From contig JALVQH010000172.1 of assembly GCA_027031505.1 (NCBI GenBank), positions 1-5,114 on the forward strand: 5,114 nt of DNA. Reading direction: 5' to 3'. Origin of the DNA: Campylobacteraceae bacterium (lineage in GTDB: Bacteria > Campylobacterota > Campylobacteria > Campylobacterales > Sulfurovaceae). Below the pieces are notes generated by a model that was given only the letters and a program-made list of their open reading frames with translations, did not search any database and was not told the DNA's origin. This document shows, piece by piece, positions 1 through 5,098 of this stretch. Made by a program: the position numbers and the translations under genes. The stretch's first letter is position 1, and the number at the start of each line of letters is the position of its first letter.

Positions 1-441
1 TCAGCACATCATCGTGTTCTCCCCGCCAAACTCCGGCGCCAAAACCGCTATGTCGGCAACGGATGGTATGTGGATGAGCACGGTCAGTATGATGAGCAGT
101 ACAGCGTTGTTCCCACCCGCATCCGGCACATTCGCATCCGCCGTCACCGGCAGCATGCTTATCGTCACTACCGCAGACAATGGTATCTGACCTTCCTGTA
201 TGAGCGGGCGGAGTTTTATGATCGTCATGGATACCATTACGGCTACTTCAACGAACGAGGATTTGTATTTGAGGGCGTATTTTATCGCTACGATCGTGCC
301 TATACCTATCAGGATCGTCTACACGGCAAAGGATTGTTTGAGCACCGTTTTTACCGCCCGCGTCATCGCTATGCTTTCCGCCGCCGATACAACCGGGAAG
401 ACAGAGATGGTTTTGGCTTCTATTTCAGGTGGTCTCTCTGA
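1..441 (+). CDS. Tyr/Arg/His-rich hypothetical protein, C-terminal part (5' end outside the window)
   Basis: The frame is open from base 1 and ends at TGA 439-441, giving about 146 visible residues. The GTG at 70 has no convincing ribosome site and the protein-like sequence continues upstream of it (RYVGNGWYVDEHG), so the true start is probably left of the window. The chain is extremely rich in Tyr, Arg, His and Phe and strongly basic. It has short aromatic/acidic motifs of similar flavour: WYVDEHGQY near the start, then FYDRHGYHYGYFNERG, FYRYDRAYTYQDR and HGKGLFEHRFYRP. No catalytic motif, transmembrane segment or known domain is apparent in the visible part. I believe similar basic Tyr-rich hypotheticals occur in sulfur-oxidising Campylobacterota, but this is from memory. 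Function unknown. The repeated aromatic motifs might suggest a small beta-rich or surface/nucleic-acid-contacting fold, which is speculation. The opposite-strand hydrophobic ORF over 1-237 is a mirror of the Arg/Tyr codons. Confidence 0.72.
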   Translation, partial: SAHHRVLPAKLRRQNRYVGNGWYVDEHGQYDEQYSVVPTRIRHIRIRRHRQHAYRHYRRQWYLTFLYERAEFYDRHGYHYGYFNERGFVFEGVFYRYDRAYTYQDRLHGKGLFEHRFYRPRHRYAFRRRYNREDRDGFGFYFRWSL

Positions 442-498
442 GAAAAATCAGACAACACATAATTTTAGAATCCATGCCATAATTTTGTCACATTTCTA

Positions 499-507
499 TG
501 CTATAAT
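499..507 (+). promoter_or_regulatory. Extended -10 promoter of the two-component operon
   Basis: TG-C-TATAAT at 499-507 is a perfect extended -10 hexamer, with T-rich DNA just upstream (about 483-497) and no good -35 at normal spacing. This matches the known sigma70 promoter style of epsilonproteobacteria. Transcription should start near 513-515, leaving a leader of only about 11 nt. The ribosome site GAGG (515-518) stands 6 nt before the ATG at 525. No clear intrinsic terminator separates this promoter from the upstream gene: only a 4-bp TCTC/GAGA stem at 433-443, without a T tract, is seen. Confidence 0.72.
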
Positions 508-524
508 GCGATACGAGGTGTGAC

Positions 525-1193
525 ATGTATCATTTACTTAAAAACAAAACGGCACTCTATGTAGAGGATGAACCTGAGGTACTGAAAAATATTGCTGAGC
601 TCCTTGGTAACTTTTTTGGTACGTTTCGAACGGCAGCAGATGGACTGGAAGCATGGGAGATTTTTCGCTCTGAAACCATTGATGTTGCTCTGATTGATAT
701 TGAACTGCCCGGTTTGAATGGTTTGGAACTAATCAAGCGTATGCGCACGGTCAACAAAGAGATGCCTATTGTAGTGATCTCTGCCTACACCAGGACCGAT
801 TATCTTCTTGAATCGGTTGAGCTTCATCTTGATAAATACATCATCAAACCCTTGACTTCGAAAAAAATTCATACCCTGCTCGATCGACTCAATGAAGATT
901 TTGCTAATGAAAACATCATTGAACTGGTACCCGATGTGCTGATCAACAATACCAGCATGACCCTTCTGCAGGACAATGTAGCACGGGAACTTTCGAAGCG
1001 TGAAGCGATGTTTCTGCGTCAGCTGAGCCGCAAAGGGATTATCACCTACGAAGAGATTGCTGCCTTGTGGACCCAGGGACCGCCGACGGACAATGCTATT
1101 CGTTCTTTTGTTCGTCATTTGCGAAAAAAGCTTCCGGAGGGGTTGCTCGAAAACCGTAGCGGTATTGGGTATGCTTTGAAGAGAACCGGATGA
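525..1193 (+). CDS. OmpR/PhoB-type response regulator transcription factor
   Basis: This 222-residue regulator would accept phosphate from the downstream kinase and bind DNA. Residues about 8-120 form a receiver domain with the expected active site: the acidic pair E14/D15, phospho-acceptor D58 (ALIDIELPGLNG), S86 at the Thr/Ser switch position, aromatic Y105, and K108-P109. Residues about 145-220 form an OmpR-family winged helix: LSKREAMFLRQL aligns with the first helices, ITYEEIAALW with the next, NAIRSFVRHLRKKL with the recognition helix, and RSGIGYAL with the C-terminal wing. Length is normal for the family. ATG 525 is chosen because GAGG at 515-518 is well spaced and the receiver domain begins right after it. 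The stop overlaps the kinase start (ATGA, 1190-1193), so the two are almost certainly co-transcribed and translationally coupled. Target genes are not identifiable from the window. Confidence 0.95.
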   Translation: MYHLLKNKTALYVEDEPEVLKNIAELLGNFFGTFRTAADGLEAWEIFRSETIDVALIDIELPGLNGLELIKRMRTVNKEMPIVVISAYTRTDYLLESVELHLDKYIIKPLTSKKIHTLLDRLNEDFANENIIELVPDVLINNTSMTLLQDNVARELSKREAMFLRQLSRKGIITYEEIAALWTQGPPTDNAIRSFVRHLRKKLPEGLLENRSGIGYALKRTG

Positions 1194-2962
1194 AAACCCG
1201 TCATTTTTCTTCGACACGCATCACGACGCTCGTGCTTCTTTTTCCCGTATTGGTTCTGTTGATCTACGGAGGATTGATGTATCTCTATTTTGCTTATGCT
1301 CAGAGTCGAGATACCCGATGGGAGATCATGCAGTATGAAGATCGCCTGATGGATACCGAGGTAAGCAATCTCAAAGAGAAAGTGCGCAACATGGCGGCAT
1401 ATATCCGTTATTATGACAGCCAAAGTGCCAACAAAATAAAAAAAGACGTCCAGGACATTGTTAATGCGGCGGTGGATGTAGCTGACAGTCTTTATGAGGG
1501 ATATCGATATACGCAGAGCAGACCCTATATAGAGGCTATGATTGTTCATGCGCTGGAAAATATCCATTTTGAGGGGGGGATGGGCTATCTGTTTATTCTG
1601 GATATGCAGGGGAACGTCAAGCTCCACAATGACCGGTCAAGAATCGGCCGGAATGACATGCAGGTGCGTGACAGCAATGGCAAGCCGATCGTGCAGGAGT
1701 TTACCCGTATTGCACGCGAAAAAGGTGAAGGTTTTGTCGACTATTACTGGTATCTTCCCAACAGCCGGGGAAAAAATATGCATTACAAAATCTCATTTAT
1801 CAAACGCCTCAAAAAGCTTGACTGGTACATCGGTGCGGGGGAGTATCTCCACTATATGCGTCGCTTTGTCCGCAAGGACATGTGGAGATATATCCAAAAC
1901 AACGGGCGTTTTGATGAGGGGTATTTTTTTGTTGTTGATTCGGTGGGTCATACGATCTACCATCCGGACGGCAATGCCACACAGGATGCCAATCGGTATC
2001 TGATCGAAGGGGTGTATCGGGACGATAATTACATTGCCTGCACAGAGTATGTTGCGCAATACGACTGGTATATCACGGCAGTCAAAAACCTCAAGCACGT
2101 CAATGCCAGCATTGCGCAGAACAAAAAATATATTCTTCAGAAACGCACCAAGAATATTCGTGCCGCACTCTGGATCATGCTGGCAATGCTCCTGCTTTCT
2201 CTCTTCCTCTCTCTTTATCTCTCGACCATTATCAATCGCCGGCTTAAAGCTTATGAAGAGCAGCTCAGAGAGAGCAATGAAAAACTTCTCTTTCAATCCC
2301 GCCAGGCTTTGATCGGAGAGCTGCTGCCGATGATCGCCCATCAGTGGCGCCAGCCGATCAACAAGATTGCTTCGGTACTGGCCTTGATGCGCTTTGATAT
2401 GGCATCGGGCGAATGCGATCCCCGGAAAATTGATGCTGAGTGTGAAACGATGGAGGAAAGTATAGAATTCATGTCGGAGACTATTGATGATTTTCGCACG
2501 TTTTACCGTCCGAAAAACGAGAGCGAGGTGGTGGATCTGAGCAAATTGATCACCAAGGCAATTGAATTTGTCGATGGATCGATTCGCCAGAAGAATATAC
2601 TCCTGACAACCCATCTGCAGAACATCTACTACAAACTGTATGCCAACGAATACCTTCAGGTGCTGATCAATCTAATCAAGAATGCAACCGATGCTTCCGA
2701 ACGAAAAGGGCACATCAGAGTGGATCTTTTCGAAAAGGGTGGTGTTATCAAGACGATAGTATCCGACAACGGCAAGGGGATTCCGGAAGAGGACCTCAAT
2801 CGCATTTTCGAGCCGTACTACTCCACCAAAGAAAACTCAATGGGTCTGGGGCTCTATATGAGCAAGATGATTATCGAGAAACATATGCATGGAAGTATAT
2901 CGGTTGAGCAGAGTGAGCGGGGGGAGACCCGCTTCATTATCTGCCTTTACCGGCAGGAGTGA
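1190..2962 (+). CDS. Membrane sensor histidine kinase with periplasmic double-Cache domain
   Basis: This 590-residue kinase is the partner of the upstream regulator. A transmembrane helix at about 12-35 and a second at about 325-346 bracket a large periplasmic region. Two Cache-like modules are seen there: about 115-220 (GGMGYLFILDMQGNVKLHND, then KISF and LDWYIGAGEY) and about 240-300 (DEGYFFVVDSVGHTIYHPDG, then YDWYITAV). This is the pattern of the dCache_2/sCache_2 families, which bind small extracellular ligands. There is no HAMP domain; a short predicted coiled coil (about 349-375) leads to the H-box MIAHQWRQPIN with phospho-acceptor H384. The ATPase domain has the N-box NLIKNATDA (N494, N498), G1 DNGKGI (526-531), the F-box IFEPYYSTK (539-547) and G2 MGLGL (551-555). 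All catalytic boxes look intact. The ligand cannot be read from the sequence. The 3' end overlaps the convergent PhnD-like gene by 16 bp. Confidence 0.95.
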   Translation: MKTRHFSSTRITTLVLLFPVLVLLIYGGLMYLYFAYAQSRDTRWEIMQYEDRLMDTEVSNLKEKVRNMAAYIRYYDSQSANKIKKDVQDIVNAAVDVADSLYEGYRYTQSRPYIEAMIVHALENIHFEGGMGYLFILDMQGNVKLHNDRSRIGRNDMQVRDSNGKPIVQEFTRIAREKGEGFVDYYWYLPNSRGKNMHYKISFIKRLKKLDWYIGAGEYLHYMRRFVRKDMWRYIQNNGRFDEGYFFVVDSVGHTIYHPDGNATQDANRYLIEGVYRDDNYIACTEYVAQYDWYITAVKNLKHVNASIAQNKKYILQKRTKNIRAALWIMLAMLLLSLFLSLYLSTIINRRLKAYEEQLRESNEKLLFQSRQALIGELLPMIAHQWRQPINKIASVLALMRFDMASGECDPRKIDAECETMEESIEFMSETIDDFRTFYRPKNESEVVDLSKLITKAIEFVDGSIRQKNILLTTHLQNIYYKLYANEYLQVLINLIKNATDASERKGHIRVDLFEKGGVIKTIVSDNGKGIPEEDLNRIFEPYYSTKENSMGLGLYMSKMIIEKHMHGSISVEQSERGETRFIICLYRQE

Positions 2963-3912
2963 TCGGGGTTGCTGTCAGCATCAATGGCGCGGACAATGGC
3001 CCATTTCTCCTTGTACTCAGCCGGGATAAAGAGGGCATCATGGTAGCGGTTGACCTCACGGAGAGTTCCATTGGCATCGGTGAATCGGAAGGCAAAAAAT
3101 GCCCGTTCTATTTTGTGGGCAAGTGAGGGTTTGAGGTTGTATGGGTATCCGTAGCCGGTACCGGGAAAGAATTGGGATCGGTAGAGGATCCGGACATCCT
3201 CTTTGCGGATGATTCCCCGCTCAATCATGCTGGCAAGCACGCCATCGGCGATGGCAGCGATTTTGGCTTGATGGCGGACGATTCGCTCGATCGATTTGGT
3301 ATGGGAACCGGAGAAACGCACCTGGTAATCGATGCCGTCGCTCATGTGGAAGGTCTCTTTGAGCAGTGCATGAGGGGCTTTGTAGCCGGAATTGGATGTC
3401 GGCGTAACAAAGAGGATGGTTTGGTCATGGAGATCCTGCATGGAGCGGATGCCACTCCCGGGCCAGGTGATGATCTCCATGGTGTAGCCGTAGGTACCGT
3501 CTGCTTTGGCCGCCATCGCGAAGAGACGAAAGCCCGAACAACGCACCCCCACAGGCACAGAGCCGGTATTGAGCCCGACGATGTGAACCAGGCCGTTGCG
3601 CATCGCTTCAAGCTGGGCGGCATTGGTTCGGTAAAGGAAGTAACGAACCTTCTTGCCGGTTGCTTTTTCGATATATCGAGCCAGCGCTTCGCGTGCATCT
3701 TTGTAGAGAGCCTGATTTTCGGTATAGCCAAAAACAAGCGTGTAGGGATCGAGCCATTTATCGGGATTGGGTTCAGGATCCGCCAGCATATCGCCGTCCC
3801 GATCGCAGAAGCGTGTATCCAGGTTGCCGTGGGGGCAGTTTGGTTTGCCAGGAGCAGCAGCCAAAATCAAGAATGTGCACGCAACAGTCCACATCAAAAG
3901 GTGTCTGATCAT
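2947..3912 (-). CDS. PhnD-family periplasmic substrate-binding protein (orphan)
   Basis: This 321-residue protein starts with a likely signal peptide (MIRH, then a hydrophobic stretch at about 5-20 ending LAAA), so it should be periplasmic. No lipobox is evident. After residue 50 it follows the phosphate/phosphite/phosphonate-type (PhnD) ABC binding-protein pattern: DPYTLVFGYT, NAAQLEAMRNGLVHIVGLNTG (97-117), TYGYTMEII, the ligand-loop signature PTSNSGYKAP (171-180), FSGSHTKSIERI, AAIADGVLASMIERG and GYGYPYNL. A Cys/Asp-rich stretch at 26-45 (C26, C36, then D37, D39, D41 and D45) looks like a metal or calcium loop. The start ATG (3912-3910) follows GGGAGGG at 3923-3917. No permease or ATPase genes are adjacent, unlike a classic phosphonate transporter, so it may serve sensing (as AioX, a PhnD-family protein, does for the AioS kinase) or a distant transporter. 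The ligand is unknown. It is convergent with the sensor kinase and divergent from hsp20. Confidence 0.92.
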   Translation of the reverse strand: MIRHLLMWTVACTFLILAAAPGKPNCPHGNLDTRFCDRDGDMLADPEPNPDKWLDPYTLVFGYTENQALYKDAREALARYIEKATGKKVRYFLYRTNAAQLEAMRNGLVHIVGLNTGSVPVGVRCSGFRLFAMAAKADGTYGYTMEIITWPGSGIRSMQDLHDQTILFVTPTSNSGYKAPHALLKETFHMSDGIDYQVRFSGSHTKSIERIVRHQAKIAAIADGVLASMIERGIIRKEDVRILYRSQFFPGTGYGYPYNLKPSLAHKIERAFFAFRFTDANGTLREVNRYHDALFIPAEYKEKWAIVRAIDADSNPDHSCR

Positions 3913-3938
3913 CGATCCCTCCCGCTCGCAGATTATCT

Positions 3939-3944
3939 ATTATA
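3939..3944 (-). promoter_or_regulatory. -10 box of the leftward PhnD-like gene
   Basis: Read on the minus strand, this is a perfect TATAAT preceded by a run of T residues (minus strand of 3947-3960), the usual epsilonproteobacterial promoter look without a clear -35. The predicted start of transcription is around 3932, giving a leader of about 20 nt with the GGGAGGG ribosome site at 3923-3917. No operator is obvious next to it. Confidence 0.7.
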
Positions 3945-3946
3945 AC

Positions 3947-3969
3947 AAAAAAATAATTTTTTTTAAAAA
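3947..3969. other. A/T tract between the divergent promoters
   Basis: This 23-bp stretch is entirely A/T: seven A, then TAA, eight T and five A. It sits directly upstream of the leftward TATAAT and in the zone from which rightward hsp20 transcription must start or pass. Such tracts are known to act as UP-like elements, as the T-rich part of epsilonproteobacterial promoters, and as sources of intrinsic DNA curvature. Which of these applies here is inference. Confidence 0.6.
3952..3957 (+). promoter_or_regulatory. Possible distal -10 for hsp20 operon
   Basis: AATAAT at 3952-3957 matches TATAAT at five of six positions. If used, transcripts would begin near 3964 and carry a leader of about 100 nt containing both inverted repeats described below. 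No -35 of quality lies upstream and the match may be chance in an A/T tract. The competing candidate is at 4006-4014. Confidence 0.25.
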
Positions 3970-3970
3970 C

Positions 3971-3986
3971 TGCAACACAGGTTGCA
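3971..3986. repeat. Perfect inverted repeat TGCAAC-N4-GTTGCA
   Basis: TGCAAC (3971-3976) and GTTGCA (3981-3986) are exact reverse complements separated by ACAG. As DNA this could be an operator for a dimeric regulator. As RNA it would make a 6-bp hairpin with a 4-nt loop, the first hairpin of a long hsp20 leader. The right arm continues into GGTTGCAATT (3980-3989), a 10-mer that recurs at 5018-5027 upstream of the next gene. It does not match the CIRCE or HAIR consensus as I know them. Confidence 0.6.
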
Positions 3987-3999
3987 ATTATTTTTGTGA

Positions 4000-4059
4000 A
4001 TCAAGTGTTAAGATTGCATTGAAATTGGGTCAATCCCAATCAAATCACTTGATAAGGAG
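4000..4059 (+). promoter_or_regulatory. Nested hairpin leader ending at the hsp20 Shine-Dalgarno
   Basis: ATCAAGTG (4000-4007) is an exact reverse complement of CACTTGAT (4046-4053). Inside lies a second exact pair, ATTGGG (4024-4029) and CCCAAT (4035-4040), with a 5-nt loop, extendable by TTG (4019-4021) with CAA (4041-4043). The outer right arm abuts the ribosome site AAGGAG (4054-4059). A run of five T (3991-3995) just upstream of the outer left arm could pair loosely with AAGGA, as in fourU RNA thermometers. This is known to be a common control of small heat-shock genes in other bacteria; its use here is inferred. The same repeat could instead be a protein-binding operator. Confidence 0.45.
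4006..4014 (+). promoter_or_regulatory. Candidate proximal extended -10 for hsp20 operon
   Basis: TG-T-TAAGAT has the extended-10 TG and four of six matches to TATAAT, behind a T-rich stretch (3988-3995). The TTGCAA at 3982-3987 resembles a -35 but lies 21 bp away, longer than usual. If this promoter is the one used, the start would be near 4021 and the outer hairpin arm would fall in promoter DNA, which favours an operator over an RNA hairpin. Confidence 0.35.
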
Positions 4060-4065
4060 TCACGC

Positions 4066-4506
4066 ATGTACGTTACACGTTATACCAATCCCTATCGGGA
4101 TATCCGTCGGAGTTTTGATCTGATGAATACACTGCTGAGTCGATTCGAAGAGGATCAGAGCGAGGGCATTGCGGGTGATTTTATCCCGGCAGTCAACACA
4201 CGTGAGGGCGACGATGCCTACTACATCGAGCTTGATCTTCCCGGCATTAAAAAGGAGGATATCGAGATTACGACTGAGGACAACATCCTGACCATCTCTG
4301 GTGAGCGCAAGCAAAGCAAGGAGAGCGAAGGGGATGAGTACTACAAGGTCGAGAGTGTTTATGGAAAATTTGTCCGGAATTTTACTCTGCCGGAGAAAGT
4401 CGATGTCGAAAAGATTCATGCCGAATCGAAAAACGGTGTGCTCGAAGTGGTCATTCCCAAGATCGCCGAAGCAGAGCGCAAACCCAAAAAGATCACAATC
4501 AAATAA
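4066..4506 (+). CDS. hsp20: Hsp20 family small heat-shock protein (first of tandem pair)
   Basis: This 146-residue ATP-independent holdase chaperone is expected in the cytoplasm, where it binds unfolding proteins and forms oligomers. The alpha-crystallin domain spans about 40-133: DFIPAVNTREGDDAYYIELDLPGIKKEDIEI (38-68) and then NILTISGERK, YGKFVRNFTLPEKVD and the family signature NGVLEVVIPK (123-132). The C-terminal tail ends in ITIK, supplying the I-x-I motif (I143, I145) that docks onto a neighbouring subunit. The N-terminal arm (about 1-37) is aromatic and Arg-rich (YRDIRRSFDLMNTLL), as usual for class A bacterial Hsp20. The start ATG lies 6 nt after AAGGAG (4054-4059). Length and all motifs are normal. 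It heads a probable two-gene operon, and its leader contains inverted repeats that may provide heat control. Confidence 0.96.
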   Translation: MYVTRYTNPYRDIRRSFDLMNTLLSRFEEDQSEGIAGDFIPAVNTREGDDAYYIELDLPGIKKEDIEITTEDNILTISGERKQSKESEGDEYYKVESVYGKFVRNFTLPEKVDVEKIHAESKNGVLEVVIPKIAEAERKPKKITIK

Positions 4507-4512
4507 GGAGGT
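4505..4512 (+). promoter_or_regulatory. Strong ribosome site of the second hsp20, embedded in the first gene's stop
   Basis: AAGGAGGT begins inside the TAA stop of the first hsp20 (4504-4506) and is followed 5 nt later by ATG 4518. It is a near-perfect Shine-Dalgarno, stronger than that of the first gene, and fixes the start of the second. The placement suggests coupled translation of the pair. Confidence 0.85.
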
Positions 4513-4517
4513 TTCTC

Positions 4518-4943
4518 ATGGATATCGTCAATAAAACCAAAGAGATTGGCCAGGCCGTTGAAGAGAAGGTGGAACATGGACTGGAGGTGGCCAAGGAGAC
4601 TTTTGCCAATGTAGCAGCTCATCTGCCGTTTGCCAACCTTGCCAGAAAAGGGAGCGACCAGTTTGTGATCGAAGTGGATCTGCCGGGTGTCGAGAAAAAA
4701 GATATCGAAGTGCAGATCGAAGAGAACATTCTTGTCGTCAAAGCGACCCGCAAAATGAAGAAAGAGGTCAAAAAAGAGGACTACTACCTCATGGAGAGCA
4801 ACTTCGGGCTCATTTCCCGGTCGTTTGTTCTTCCGGAGGGGATCGACACGTCCAAAGTTGAAGCCCATTTCGAAAATGGCCGCTTGCGGGTCGTTCTCGA
4901 GAAAGAAGAGGCTCGCAAGGCCAAAAGTATCGCGGTCTCATAA
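4518..4943 (+). CDS. hsp20: Hsp20 family small heat-shock protein (second of tandem pair, diverged)
   Basis: This 141-residue protein has an alpha-crystallin domain at about 46-129: DQFVIEVDLPGVEKKDIEVQ (47-66), NILVVKATRK, YYLMESNFGLISRSFVLPEGID, and NGRLRVVLEK where the first protein has NGVLEVVIPK. So the usual GVL is GRL. The tail ends KSIAVS, with I138-x-V140 in place of I-x-I. Its N-terminal arm is unlike the first protein: residues 1-35 are a charged, probably amphipathic helix (VNKTKEIGQAVEEKVEHGLEV in register), not an aromatic Arg-rich arm. It is also very Lys/Glu rich. It is probably a holdase that acts alone or co-assembles with its neighbour, which is inference from the tandem arrangement and the 11-bp gap. 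No convincing terminator follows: only AACAGC (4947-4952) with GCTGTT (4986-4991) around a 33-nt loop. Confidence 0.94.
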   Translation: MDIVNKTKEIGQAVEEKVEHGLEVAKETFANVAAHLPFANLARKGSDQFVIEVDLPGVEKKDIEVQIEENILVVKATRKMKKEVKKEDYYLMESNFGLISRSFVLPEGIDTSKVEAHFENGRLRVVLEKEEARKAKSIAVS

Positions 4944-5019
4944 TCAAACAGCGGCCGGGTACGATTCAAATTTCAGGGCATGGTAGCTGTTGAAAAATTT
5001 TCTATCTCCGGATCAGGGG

Positions 5020-5048
5020 TTGCAATTTGACCGGCAGCATGGTATTAT
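5020..5048 (+). promoter_or_regulatory. Sigma70-type promoter for the gene at the right edge
   Basis: TTGCAA (5020-5025) and TATTAT (5043-5048) are separated by exactly 17 bp, and TG at 5040-5041 gives an extended -10. The predicted start is near 5055. The -35 lies within GGTTGCAATT (5018-5027), the same 10-mer found in the hsp20 upstream region at 3980-3989. Together with the 155-nt gap after the second hsp20, this indicates a separate transcription unit. The gap 4944-5098 holds no other gene I can support. Confidence 0.6.
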
Positions 5049-5098
5049 TGCAGATAAAAGAACGGAAATACCTGTGTATGGGAGGAAGAAATATAACC

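Noticed and set aside
1..237. Hydrophobic 78-codon minus-strand ORF resembling a membrane peptide
   Set aside because: Its hydrophobic character arises from reading Tyr/Arg/His codons of the + strand protein backwards; it has no ribosome site.
1793..2614. 273-codon minus-strand ORF inside the histidine kinase
   Set aside because: Antisense to intact Cache, transmembrane and H-box sequence; no recognisable domain and no promoter or ribosome site.
3172..3945. 257-codon + strand ORF opposite the PhnD-like gene
   Set aside because: It is fully antisense to a protein with a clear signal peptide and family motifs, it has no ribosome site or family resemblance, and it ends in the A/T-rich promoter region.
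4000..4053. HspR HAIR-type operator
   Set aside because: The arms contain CAAG and CTTG halves, but their orientation and 38-bp spacing do not fit the CTTGAGT-N7-ACTCAAG pattern.
4416..4868. 150-codon minus-strand ORF across both hsp20 genes
   Set aside because: It spans the junction of two well-supported Hsp20 genes in antisense; it is a by-product of Lys/Glu-rich codon use.
4947..5001. Rho-independent terminator of the hsp20 operon
   Set aside because: The six-bp stem AACAGC/GCTGTT has a 33-nt loop and is followed by GAAAAATTTTC rather than a clean T run.
4980..5030. 16-codon ORF in the gap after the second hsp20
   Set aside because: Too short, with only a weak AGGG upstream, and it overlaps the -35 region of the next promoter.
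5027..5032. TTGACC as the -35 of the right-edge promoter
   Set aside because: It lies only 10 bp from TATTAT; TTGCAA at 5020 has the proper 17-bp spacing.
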